Program-made: the position numbers and the translations under genes
Part shown: positions 23,364-36,300 of the stretch, in pieces
How the letters are laid out: each line of letters opens with the position of its first letter
Position numbering within the stretch: position 1 is the first letter of the stretch
Notes under the pieces: generated by a model
What the model saw: the letters and a program-made list of their open reading frames with translations, nothing else
Database searches by the model: none
Told to the model about the DNA's origin: nothing
Source of the DNA: Tubiluchus corallicola
Taxonomy: Eukaryota; Priapulida; Priapulimorpha; Priapulimorphida; Tubiluchidae
DNA: 64,000 nt
Assembly: GCA_030141605.1 (NCBI GenBank)
Contig: JAQGDQ010000376.1
Coordinates: 1-64,000, forward strand
Direction of reading: 5' to 3'

Positions 23364-24021
23364 ATGACATCGCAGTATGTGCCTGGCCCTGAACTTTGAA
23401 CGTTTTCAACAGAGATTTAACTTGTATCATGCGGCTACAGGTTTTGCTAGTAAGACAGCAAAAGAAAAAGCTGCTCTCCTACTCCTCGTTATTGGAGATG
23501 AAACGAGAACTATTTATAATGGATTTACTTGGCAAGCTACGGAAGAGAAGGACGATCCAATGGTTATTTTAGAAAAATTCAAAGGCTATTTCACATCCAA
23601 GGTGAATCTGGTTTATGAAACGCACTTATTTCACACACGTTCACAAAGACCTAGTGGAAATTTCGAAAGTTTTTACATAGAACTTTGGGTAATGGTGAAA
23701 AAGTGTGAATTTGGACAGTTAAATAATGACGTACTACGCGACAGAATTATATGCGGTGTATCCAGCGACAATTTGCATAGGAGATTACTACGAGAGTCAG
23801 ACCCTACATTGGATTCAGCGGTGAATGTGTGCCGAGCACCTGAAGTAACTGATGTACAGATAAAACACTTGCAACTGCATCAACTTCAGCAGAGTAAGTG
23901 CATCGTGTTCAAACAAACTGCACTAAGGACAGAAAGGAACAGCCTAAATCTAGTAATGCAAAGGTTAGTAAAAACGCGCATCAGAATTCTAGATTTCAAG
24001 GTCAGGCAGCCCAATGTTTAA
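23364..24021 (+). pseudogene. gag: gypsy gag capsid region
   Basis: An ATG at 23364 opens MTSQYVPGPEL and then stops; a frameshift near 23390 moves into the long frame starting LNFERFQQRFNLYHAATGF. It continues with KEKAALLLLVIGDETRTIY, SFYIELWVMVKKCEFGQL and LRDRIICGVSSDNLHRRLL, the conserved major-homology-like order of Ty3/gypsy capsids. Two zinc knuckles follow at about 24035-24135: the first (CKFC...H...C) is cut by a stop, the second (CYKCNKRGHLNPC) has a shortened last spacer. Confidence 0.85.
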
Positions 24022-24239
24022 AATCAGGCACTAATTGCAAATTTTGCGATAAATGAAGCCATGACAGAAGTAATTGTCCAGCCAGTAACCAAATGTGTTA
24101 CAAGTGTAATAAGCGTGGACATTTAAATCCATGTGTTTACCAAAGGGTCTTGTGCAAAACTTTGTACAAGAAGTATTTGACTCAGGCAATGTTGGAGAAT
24201 TTCTGGGTGGCAGTATCATCCTTTTTTTGCAAAAGATGG

Positions 24240-25600
24240 ATTAGTAAACTGCTCGTTGAAAAGCAACACATCTCATGTAGAGTGGACACTGGTGCTGACG
24301 TCATAGTCTTCAGAAATTCAGGCACAAACTGTTAATGCGGCCAAATAAGAAGTTATGCGGAACCTTTCAATGTGCTAGGCAGTTTTCCAGCGATGATTGT
24401 GTGTGCGAAAGACTGCAAGAAAATATCTACGTTTTGTGTAATGGCTCAATTCCATTGCTCAGCCGTGAAGCTAGTGAAAAACTAGGTATTGTGCAATGCA
24501 ACGTGAACAGTATATCTAGCGTACCAAATATTAAGCAGCAGTTTCCAGATTTATTTTATGGCTGGGAAAACTCAGAAGAGCTTATAAAATAGATATCGAT
24601 CCTACGTGAAACCATATTCAGTTTCTACACCTAGAAGAGTTCTGCTTCCCCTGACGGACAGCGTCAAACAAGAACTTAAACGTCTGCAAGATCAAGGTGT
24701 CATTCGTCCAGTAGATCAAGCTACAGAAAGGTGTGTACCCATGGTGCTGGTACCTAAGAAACCTCTCAAATCAGAGCGATAAAAAAGCACTAAAATAAAC
24801 CAAGGTCGAGTCTGTGTTGATCTCACAAAGTTAACAGAGTGCAAAAAACAATGCAGTCTGCCGAGAACGTCATATGCTTCCGTTAGTGGATCATGTACTA
24901 GGTCAACTAGCAGGTGGGACTGTAGTTTTAAAATTGGATGCTAATTCTGGGTTTATCAATTCCCACTCGATGAAGAGTCACAGCTTCTCACTACATTTAT
25001 TACTCCGTTTGGAAATATTGCCTTCAGCCTTTTACCCTTTGGAATCTCTTTTATTTTAGAATTCTGCCTGGCCAATGTCTGCAATAGACGTAACGGGCGT
25101 ATGATGATGATGATGAAGATTTTTTGGCATAGCCAATCAAGTTGGTAAATTTGTACCTCACCTGGGAAATATAATCAGATCTATCTGCAGTCTCCTCAAC
25201 ACTGGGGTGCAGTGGGTCTGGGGTCCGGACCAAGAACAAGCCTTTATTAGGATAAAGGAATTGTTGAGTAATGCTCCACTTTTAACATAGTATGATGTAT
25301 CTAAGGACCGATGATGTGTATAAGCTATCAAAGTGTCAGCTGATGCTTCATTTTATGGCTTAGGTGTTGTTCTCTTGCAAAGGGACCAAGATATGTGGTA
25401 TCCTATAGCATATGCATCCAGGTCACTCAGCCCGACAGAGCAAGGTTAAGCCCAAATTGAAAAAGAAGCTCGGGCAGCAACGTGGGCATGCGAACGTTTC
25501 CAACGTTATTTGGTGAGTTTCCCAGGTTTCTTAATTGAAACAGACCATGAAACAGATCATAAACCACTAGTCACAGTTCTAGGTTATCCAGGACCTGAAT
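24240..25600 (+). pseudogene. pol: gypsy protease, reverse transcriptase and RNase H remnants
   Basis: The protease keeps its catalytic RVDTGADV (about 24280-24300) and then hits a stop. The RT fingers are visible at about 24600-24770 (PYSVSTPRRVLLPL, GVIRPVDQATERCVPMVLVP) and the palm start at 24810-25060 (VCVDLTKL, LKLDANSGF, EESQLLTTFITPFG, LPFGIS) in shifting frames. At about 25070-25110 the reading jumps straight to the RT thumb (GIANQVGKFVPHLGNI, WVWGPDQEQAFIRIKELLS). The segment holding the YxDD catalytic motif is missing. RNase H follows ([40 protein letters not shown]). Confidence 0.85.
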
Positions 25601-25984
25601 GAAGTTTCAGCAAAACTACAGAGATTCCGCATACGATTTTCCTATGACATAGTATACGTACCTGGAAAAACACTCTGTGCAGCAGACACACTTTCAAGAG
25701 CTCCTCAAGGTCAGTCAGAGGAAGTCAATATCAACTTGGAATGGAATGGGAGAAGCTGAAGATTATGTTGACATGATTATTAAAAGTCTTCCAGCATCAA
25801 TACGCTGGAAATACGCCAACATCAGTTGGATGATGTAATTTGCAGACAAATCCTCTAGAAAACTCAGGAAGGTTGGCCAGATAAGCATTCATTGAAAAAC
25901 GTGCTAAAACCATACTGCCGGTACCTTGGTGACGTAACGGTTAATCAAGGTTTATTACTGTATGGTACTCGCTTCTCATTTCTT

Positions 25985-26830
25985 CATCACTCAGAATTGA
26001 CATTCTGAATCGCATTCATGAAGGTTACCAGGGCATCGTAAAATGCAGACAGCGTACAGCTCAGTTAACATGGTGGCCAGGAATCAGCAGGATATAGCTG
26101 ACTTGATCAAAAATTGCAGGACTTGCTGCATGGATGCTAAATACAGTTTAGAACCACTTGTTCCCACGCACTTACCTTTCCGACTATGGGAAAGAGTTGC
26201 AGCTGTTTTGATGTACATGAAACAAGCTCATTACTTGGTAGTCGTGGATTATTATTCACGGTACATAGAAAAGGCTAGATTTCCAGAGACTTGAGGATCA
26301 ACCGCGATCAACTACATGAAATTAATTTTTACTAGACATGGTATTCCCCTTACTCTTGTTTCAGACAATCGGCCACAGTTTTCAGGGAAAGAATTCTTAG
26401 AATTTGCTTCAGAATATGGATTTCATCATGTTACTAGCAGCCCTATGCATCCTTCAGCAAACGGCGAAACTGAGCGAGCAGTTCGAACTGTGAAGGAACT
26501 TCTTAGCAGTGCAACAGATCCTTATGCAGCTTTGCTGAGCCACAGAGCAACTCCATTTGCTAATGGCTTCAGTCCTGCTTTTAATGTTCAGGCGACTATG
26601 CACGAAAGTACCTAGATTTCCATCTAACAGGAATGCCAAAATACCAAACTCAACTCATCTCCAGGAAAAAGAAGAATCCTACAGATTAAAGCAGATGTAC
26701 AACTTCAACAACAGACATCATGCTAGAAATTTACCACAACTCTCTGAAGGAGAGGAAGTATGGATTCTGGGAGGAAGGAAAATGATTAAGTACGAAGTAT
26801 ATTTAGTGATTGTTCTTATGAGGTGAGAAC
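25985..26830 (+). pseudogene. gypsy integrase remnant
   Basis: The zinc-binding part reads ILNRIHEGYQGIVKCRQR ... WWPGIS ... NCRTCC; the second His of the HHCC motif is Tyr here. The core keeps all three acidic catalytic residues in context: VVVDYYSRYIEKARF, LVSDNRPQFSGKEF and HPSANGETERAVRTVKELL. A stop separates the first Asp from the second, and a frameshift follows near 26580. The usual Gly after SDN is Arg. Basic C-terminal sequence continues to about 26830 with further breaks. Confidence 0.85.
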
Positions 26831-27224
26831 TCCAACTGGTTCATTTCGACGAAATCAGATTCAGCTCAATTAGCTTCCTCAATCAGTACAACAGGAAGCG
26901 GCTACTATGAAAACCCAAGGGAACATACCAGAGGAAACTTCACAAGAGAAAAGTTCTAATCCATTTGTTACTTCAGGCAAAAACTCTGATTCTAGTGTTT
27001 AAGTTAATGCCTACACTAAACCTGTTGTTACCACCAGAAGTGGTGGGGTTGTAAAAACTCCTGTTAGATATCAGTAGATAACTGGTTTAAGTTCAGTTTA
27101 CTTTGAAATTTGTTTGAGAGCAATTCTAGTAAATTTTTGTTATCTGCAGAGTTAGGCCGTCAGGAATAGTTATAATTTACAGCAGGAATGATGTAACTGC
27201 TAAAGTATTAATTTTGCAAACAGA

Positions 27225-27412
27225 TGTAGTATAAGTTATAATTAAGATCAGAAAACCAGAGATAACCATCGTTCACTATTAACTAGGATTGACTTGATAG
27301 TGGTGTGATGCTGTGCACTCCTCACCAGAAAATGGATAAACGCTTTTCTATAAATGTACAATAAATTAATCCAGTTTGAACTATATTTAAAGTGTATATC
27401 GTATACAAAAGA
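27225..27412 (+). repeat. 3' LTR of the gypsy element
   Basis: It starts TGTAGTATAAGT and aligns along its length with the 5' LTR, ending near GTATACAAAAGAG. Differences include small indels near the start and several substitutions. Confidence 0.8.
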
Positions 27413-30400
27413 GTAACCGCCATTCACGTAGTCGTTATACATATATTACTATGTGATCACTAGATAGGCAGCGCCAACTGAAACAACTAGCGCGAATGTG
27501 CACAACGTTACTTTATAATTCTTTTCTGGTTTTGTTCATCATAAAAACTGTTCATATTATCAATTCAGTAGGCGTTTTCCCACTGTATTGTACAGTCTTG
27601 TCTCACAGAACGGGACTGAACTGCTTGATTTTAATTGGATGGTTATGAAACGACAGCTATAAACTACAGTTTTCCCGTTTCAGATAATTTATTGGGTATT
27701 CTAGAGACTATCTAGAGACCAAATTTACGCTCATGTCATGTGTGACCTCACAGCGTCCAGCTTCAGTTACACCTCAGCATTGCTGTATACTGGCCGCTAT
27801 TATACCAGACCACAACGACTAACAGACTACTTTTGCAGTTATTTACTTCCTGCAATTTTGTCCACGCTGCTGACCCTAGGAAATGTTGTACAGCCGAACA
27901 GGCAACTAAAACAGATGTTAGCTTGTGTATATAATAATATTTACCAGCTGAGAACTTATACCATGCTTCGCTTTTGCTAGACCGATCAGAGAGCCGTGTA
28001 GCAGATAATCAATCCAAGATTTTCATAATTTTTTTGGTTTTCCTATAGTGTGAAAGATTAACACGGTATTCCCGAAAACATGAATACAGACGACAGTAGT
28101 ACTGAAAGATACGCAAAGTTTTTTCAAACTTTTTGTACACTTTTTGTAGCTGCACACAGTTTTTCATGGACTGAGAAGAAGCTGATGGTTTCTGTATTCT
28201 CAGCTTGTTCGCGAAAGTATCAAAAACGTATGTGACCGAAGTTAAAGTTCATGTGTAGGAGTTAGGACATGGCGACAATAATTTTTTACTGGATGATGAA
28301 AGTTGGAAAATTAAGGGAAGTAGGAACCATAACGCTCGATTGCACTCTTTGTTAATGACCATGTCACGCAATTTAAGGGAATTTAGGCGAAAAAAATAGA
28401 AAATCGAGTATACATTACTGTATAATGAACCGTTTGATGGATGCCATACATGTACCTATATGGCATGGGTGATTGGCATAAGCGTGCCCTCTCCGCTTCT
28501 CATTTCAAGATTAGTGGTGGAGTTAGGGTTGTGCTGCTGCTGTCATCGTGTGTTTGAACTGCAGTCTGGGCTTCTTGGTTTTGTAAGGTGTCTTGTTCGC
28601 TGTAATCGGTTGGGTAGGGGAGGCAGTTTATTGATATATATATAACAATCATAGCGTACGTATATACAAGTGGAGAGTACTGGAGCCACCACCCGACTGA
28701 GTGTGTTCCTGACTTTAAATACTTGTGTGACGTCATACGTCACGTATTTTGGAGAAGGTGTTTTACTACAGCACCTTTAACTGAAAACGGCTGTTAAAGA
28801 CTTCGTTTAAAGGAAGCTTTTTTCTGGAAGACGGAACGTTTCCAATTTCAGACGTGACGCAGAACTATGCAATAATATTTATTATGACGTGGTACTGTTT
28901 CTAGAGGTTTTAATTTGGTGGTCCGAATGAACTTCGCTTACGTTTGTACCGCAGGCTGAAGAAAGTAAACTAGCTTGGATCAGTCACGGAGGTACACATC
29001 TACATCTACTTGTCGCGCTTCAGCTACCTGTCGTAATTTCCCATCTACCTAATATAGCTCATGAGCCGGTGTAATAGTAGAATGGTGATCATGCACAGGG
29101 ATTCGCCTTCTGCTTTAATATCTGTTGCGAAGTCAGCCCAAATTTCACTCCTTGAGAATTGGTGCTTCCTAACTATAGAACTAAAATTCAACTAATGAAC
29201 AGCATTGCAAAAAGCTTCATGAAAGTTTGTTGAAAAGCGAATAGCTTCTTTCTGTCTGTTTTTATAAGCACTGAATAATAATTTGAAGGCTATAGAAACC
29301 TTGACAGTACAGCAAGTCTGATTTATTGCATTTATTCAGAAAGTTAAAAATCAAGCCAATAGCTATAATAGCTTGTCGTATTTCGGTGTTAATTTTGCGA
29401 ACTGGTCTTTCATTAATTTTTTTGTTAAGTTTGAATATTTTATATTATTACTGCAATTAAAGCGCAACGTAGAATAAATAAGAGACCATTTGTATTTTAG
29501 GCCTGTCACACATACATTTTGAGTCGCACACGCGTCAAATTTCAGTTCTCGCGCATTCCGCAACTTTACACACAAGTTTGCAAAATCACTTGGCTTCCTT
29601 CGCCACCCAAATACAATAGCGGCATACTTAGTAGCAGGCTTACTACTATCAATAATACAGTAGCGTTCATGAGTCTTGCGACGTGTATTATATCAAAGGT
29701 ATTAAAATTGAGAATTCAGCACCTTTTTCATTTAAGCAAATGAACATATTTATACATATTATAAAGCACAGTGAATTACAATAACAGCATAAGAAGGCTA
29801 AAAGTACCCAAAATATTGTCTTTTTTTAAATTTTTTGAGTTGATTTTTGATATTTTGGTTTCGACACTGAAATGCAAAAATTTAGGGAACATTAGCCCCC
29901 TGGACCGCCGCCATTCCCTACCTATCTACGTTTCCGGCGCACTCATTTTTGCATCAATGATTGGCAGGTTTTTAGTTGCAGAGTGACAGAACGGGGTATT
30001 CTTGCTTCTTGGCTTCTGCTACGAAGTTTAGAGACGCTGCTGTAAGTGGCTTTGAACAGTTTAGCTAGATAGAACAAAATTCTTAAATTAGTCAATCTTC
30101 GTCTTGATGATTGGTTTACTTTGTAATCGTGTGAGATGCGATTGCAGACGACGCGTCGATGATGATCCAGTCGCACTGTCAATCAGCAAGGCAATCAATG
30201 CATTTGCCCAGCGAACCCGAGTACTATCAGCAACGTCACGTAGTATTAGCTTAATTTACACTGGTTTTTATGTCACTTTGATACGGCTTTTTTCTTTCTG
30301 CTTGTATAACATAGGTTTTAGATACTTTAATTGTTTTAATTGAAACCATTTTATTTTCATGATAACAAGTGGTGACGTCTTTTTGTATTGACACATTTTC

Positions 30401-31359
30401 AGTTCTCGACAGCTACGTAGGCGCAAAATATTTCGTGGGATGTCAAGTTTCGGATACATGTAGTTCGATTTCGTCAAAAATGTAGATCATCAAAAATCGA
30501 TGGATTAAATAATTGAGATTCTCTGATAGTCGATTAAAATATTCTTTTATAGAACAGGAATTATCAAAACGAGTGCCACGTGTGTTATGTGGTTCATGGA
30601 TAGTTTATTAGATGTGTTTTCAAAAATTAGAGAATTTTAACTTTTTTAAGTGTTAGTGAAATGAATTTTTTCCTTTCCTGGGCATAGAATTAAGTTCCAT
30701 AGTTTACTGATTTTTCTACTGCTCTTAATTTATTACTTTGCTCTTTAAGGCATCATATGCAAATTTATGTTACTGTTAGTGTGGCTCTATTTCAGTGCAT
30801 TTAAAGAATACATGAAAGAGCCACATAAAGCTTTTAGAAGTTTACGCCTAGATATTTGTAATCTTTACCTGCTAGCTACCCGATACTAAAGCAAATCTAC
30901 TGGTTTTATTAAACAGGGTATTTTTGAGTTTTATTGAGTTTACTTTTAAATGCCATACATTAGTCAGTGAATGGTTTAATTTAATTGCATACTGAGTTTG
31001 AGTTTGAATCAAGGCAGATTAAATATATGGAAAGCACAGTAATGTTGGGTGCCAATATATCTAACTGCCAATTCTAAGGAAAGGAACGTTTGTGCTTTAG
31101 AAATTAGTTCCTGTATATTCTCTCGTTAGTGCTTAAGAAATAGTTACAGACTGTGAATTTATACAAAACTTTCCTACAATAAACACAAGACATCATTATT
31201 TATACGCTAATATTGTTACTACATTACTTCATATACTAACTTATTAATATATTAGCTAAATAAACAAATTTTTAATAATTACGCTTATTTAGCACGGTTT
31301 CCGATATAAAACAACGGACTATATTTGCAAAAGCAGTTAATAAATTTCCTTCTCTTTCT
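27413..31359 (+). other. Intergenic DNA between the gypsy element and the LINE fossil
   Basis: No gene is recognised. Chance ORFs on both strands are under 81 codons. Notable sites are a full CRE-type TGACGTCA palindrome at 28728-28735 with a second ACGTCA at 28738, and a CCGCCGCCATTCCC block near 29906 whose complement is an ATG-GCG-GCG start followed by a stop after ten codons. Neither can be tied to a transcript. Confidence 0.4.
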
Positions 31360-31718
31360 ATATAAATGCACTCTCGATTTTTCAATTTGCCTTTAAATTC
31401 GTGTCTAGCTATAATATCCGTAAGAGGGCATTCACATAATAAATATATCGGTGTTTGTAGTTCCGCCCCGCATGTACAAGACTGATATTAGTCCATTTCT
31501 AGGCAGGAATGCATTAAAATTGCCCTGCTCTACTGGAAAACAGTTACAAGCATTTTCCAAATTTCTATTTACACCAATACGAAGTTGCAATGGTGTCAAA
31601 CATAGTATATCCGAGTAAGTACAGTATCTACTACCCAGTTGCATCTTAATTCGGTACCTGTTGGTCCAGCGTTTAGCCAAAAAATCTCTAATTTCCTGCT
31701 TTTTAACTGCTAAGAGGG

Positions 31719-31730
<12 letters not shown>
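31360..31730 (-). pseudogene. 3' end of a LINE ORF2 (reverse transcriptase C-terminus)
   Basis: On the minus strand the reading KKQEIRDFLAKRW ... LTPLQLRIGVNRN, then after a frameshift CTCGAELQTPIYLLCECPLT, fits the C-terminal end of non-LTR retrotransposon ORF2 proteins (helix with W, LTRLRxGHxxL, then CxxCGxxxETxxHxLxxCP). The frameshift lies near 31470-31490. The His of the terminal motif reads as Tyr. The upstream part of the ORF2 would lie beyond the (GA)n tract but is not recognisable there. Confidence 0.65.
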
Positions 31731-33643
<1,913 letters not shown>

Positions 33644-33906
33644 ATGAACGGACGACAGTGCACAATTACTATCGACTCAGGGGACGAGTTACCGCCGGCG
33701 CGGAGAAGAGTCGAGTTTATCGGCTTGGAGGCGCCGAGGCGTAAGCCCGGTTCGTATCATCATCAACCGAGAATGAGCCTCTTGGGGAAGCCAATCAACT
33801 ACCGGGCTCACAGGCGAGATGCCCGGTATAGGAAATTACAGACAAAGATTTACAACTTTCTGGAACGGCCGCGTGGATGTACATCGGCCTGCTATCATAT
33901 TTTGGT
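33644..33906 (+). CDS. KCNQ: KCNQ-type voltage-gated K+ channel, exon 1
   Basis: The ATG at 33644 is the first in-frame ATG; 87 complete codons plus 2 nt precede a GTAAGT donor at 33907. The basic cytoplasmic N-terminus carries MSLLGKPINY, HRRDARYRKLQTKIYNFLER and then PRG...YHILV, the start of S1. Recalled vertebrate and invertebrate KCNQ proteins share LLGxPLxY, RRNAxYRRLQ and YNFLERPxGW. The exon ends after two bases of the Val codon equal to KCNQ1 Val129, the same position and phase as human KCNQ1 exon 1. One oddity: the invariant Trp after PRG is Cys (TGT). Role of the family: slow, PIP2-dependent delayed-rectifier (M-type or IKs-type) potassium current at the plasma membrane. Confidence 0.92.
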
Positions 33907-34814
33907 GTAAGTAAATTCATTTAATTTATTTGTCTACGTTTCATAAAATTAAAATTTGACAGTTTTATTAGTCGAAGTATAGTTTGATTTTTTGATGTTG
34001 TAGAGATGTCCGATTGATAAAATGCATCGTTTTACGCTGTACTTAATAATATACTTAATTCTAACAATATTACTATGTGGAGCTCAATGAACTAATTAAA
34101 TTATAATTAAATAGTTTCGTTTTGTGGTCGTAATGCAAAATTACCATTTTTATGATGATAAGCTGAGAGTCACACGTTTTTCTATTGTGACGTACTTCAT
34201 CAAGATTTCGCAAGTGCTTTGTACACTTTTTTGCACGACTCGTTTTTTATGCAAGACAAATCTCAACAAAGTTAAGCAGATATATTCCAAAAACATAAAA
34301 TACTGCTTTACGAACTTCAGTGATTTTCTAAGCTGTATATGGAAATAAATATACAATTTGAGTCTTTGCAGAAAATCTTGAATTTGAAATGCGTTAGTGC
34401 TGTTGGTATCTGCTTTTACATATACCCGGTTCATTATATCTGATCTGGTTTTATATCTCATTACGGTTTATTCTTCGGAAAAGAAAAAAAAAACTTAAAA
34501 GCACCATTTATTGATAAGCGGATTTTTTTACTCGCTGTTTTGCGCAAAATTAAACTTTTTAGCAGACGGTAACAGTTGGAAGATGGATGTTGTGTGTTTC
34601 TGTATTAAGATTTCGTATGTGGCTTCCTGCAGTCGCCATTTTACCTAAACCACCCACCTGAGTTTCACATTTTTCCATACCCTAAACCCACGCCACGCCT
34701 TCGGGCTCCTCATAAGCGTTCTAACGAGGTAATGAACTTTCTATTATATTTCGAACACAGACATTACACAATATCTCATATCTGTTAGTTTTTGGGTCTC
34801 ATAAGAGGGTTGAG

Positions 34815-35040
34815 TGTGAACACAGTAATGGATAATGCGTCTGTTTTTCATCTGTGAGGTCGTGTGTTCTAAACTACGGGCGGATCATATCTATGCCCTG
34901 CCTGGCGTGTGGTACTTATAATAGGGTAAAAGTGAAGCAAAAATAATGTTATTTAACTATAATTGTTATTCATAGTCGGCGAAAAGTTCGTGAGCTTATA
35001 TTAATTGTTATTCAAATTCCCACTTTAAATAAAGATTGTT
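34815..35040 (+). mobile_element. tRNA-derived SINE, degenerate
   Basis: The head GTAATGGATAATGCGTCTG (about 34826-34844) resembles a tRNA D-arm with A box, and GGTCGTGTGTTCTAAAC (about 34859-34875) resembles the T-arm B box (GGTTCGAATC type) at the right distance. A tRNA-unrelated body of about 150 bp follows, ending CTTTAAATAAAGATTGTTATT. The tail then runs into the ATT/ATC repeat. This head-body-tail plan is typical of invertebrate tRNA SINEs. The anticodon stem no longer pairs, so it is not a functional tRNA. Confidence 0.55.
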
Positions 35041-35061
35041 ATTACTATTATTATTATTATT

Positions 35062-35102
<41 letters not shown>

Positions 35103-35115
35103 TATTATTATTATT
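35041..35115 (+). repeat. (ATT)n(ATC)n trinucleotide tract
   Basis: ATT units, then about a dozen ATC units, then ATT units again. It is the expanded 3' tail of the SINE immediately upstream. Confidence 0.95.
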
Positions 35116-36084
35116 GACAGTTTTATTTATAACCTATTACGTAAATGAACGATGAAAGTATTATACAGCTGAGACTTTCAAACTGCTTTTGTTACCCTCA
35201 GTACTGGATTTGGTGATTTTGTGAATTTCCTCTTCAGCTACGTACTTTTCATTTGAATTTTAAGCCAAAACTTGCTATTGCTTGTGCTTTTGCTTTCTGT
35301 TTCAGACTTTTGGTTGTGTTCATTGCCGTTGCTTCTTTAGTTTTTGTCATCATGTCAATAATATTATTTTTGTTGTTTTTAATGATGATGATGATGGCGA
35401 TGACGGTGATGTCAATTAAGATGATGATCATCATGACAATTGTGTCATCGTTACTAATGGTGGCAATTATGATGGTAATGACGACAATGATGTGTAGCTA
35501 CAGCCAAAAAAACATATTCATAATTTGCGCATGTTTCACCTCACAGGTTAATTTAACATTACAATTTAAAAAAAAGCGGAAAAATCGCATTGATTCTTCT
35601 AAATTACGTTCAATTATATTTTATAAGATTTTATGGCTTCCGCTGATAAAATCCACCATTCTGTCGGATGAAAATCAAACAGCTGTTGCCGCCCTTATAT
35701 GCTGAAGCTTACATGCTCGTTAGTCGTTACACTGTTCTGCCCTAATTTTGACAGCAGTTAGTAGCATCAGGCTTTATTATTACTGAATTGTTGATAGAAA
35801 GCTTTGTATGTCAGAACAGTAGGGAAGATCGAGGGCACAAGTTGTGTAATTAAAGTTCCCTTTGTTGCAATAAACATTTCATCTAAATTGGATATGTTTA
35901 GGTTTTTCAATGTGTTATTGGCCTTCCACCCAAAATTAATGACTTTAGACCATATCCTTTCTCTCTTAATAGCATTTGTTTGAATTTGACACCCAAAGGC
36001 TTGAATTTGTGAAAGTTAATGAATCACTCCAGGTGCATGTTGTCTGAGCTATAGGAAAGACGTTTATTAAATATGTAAAAGGAG

Positions 36085-36300
36085 ACCATGTCTCACTCAC
36101 GATGTAAGGGGACGAACTGAAAAATAAATGGATAGTTAAGAGGAATGCTTTAACAAAATTTAATGACAAATAAGAAAGCCACATAATTATGTACAGGTTG
36201 TCAGTTCATGCTTCCAATCTGTCCTTTAAGATACCATGTTTGATGGACGACATAAGGGGACGATGTAATGGGACAAATATAAAATGGACAGTTGTGAAAA
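36085..36300 (+). repeat. Diverged tandem duplication, about 148-bp period
   Basis: ACCATGT...GATGTAAGGGGACGA near 36085-36115 recurs as ACCATGT...GACATAAGGGGACGA near 36233-36264. Both are followed by AATAAA-TGGA-AGTT-like sequence. Only two copies are seen. Confidence 0.45.

Larger units (their letters stand above)
22900..27412 (+). mobile_element. Ty3/gypsy LTR retrotransposon, degenerate and internally deleted
   Basis: Two similar terminal repeats of about 180 bp enclose gag, protease, reverse transcriptase, RNase H and integrase remnants in the usual Ty3/gypsy order (integrase last). All readings are broken by stops and frameshifts. The two LTRs differ at roughly one site in six to ten, so the insertion is old. 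The element is about 4.5 kb. The pol part resembles gypsy families common in marine invertebrates. No envelope gene is seen between integrase and the 3' LTR. Confidence 0.9.

Noticed and set aside
28728-28743. CRE-type site as the KCNQ promoter
   Set aside because: TGACGTCA is perfect but lies about 5 kb upstream of exon 1 with no transcript evidence.
34636-34729. Possible 94-bp exon between CTGCAG and GAG-GTAATG
   Set aside because: Open in one frame with Pro/His-rich content, but it matches no KCNQ exon and has no partner exon.
34826-34880. tRNA gene
   Set aside because: A and B boxes are recognisable, but the anticodon and acceptor stems do not pair; called as a SINE head.
35253-35705. 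150-codon + strand hydrophobic ORF with Met runs
   Set aside because: The Met/Ile runs come from ATG/ATC trinucleotide repeats. No splice context or domain is seen.
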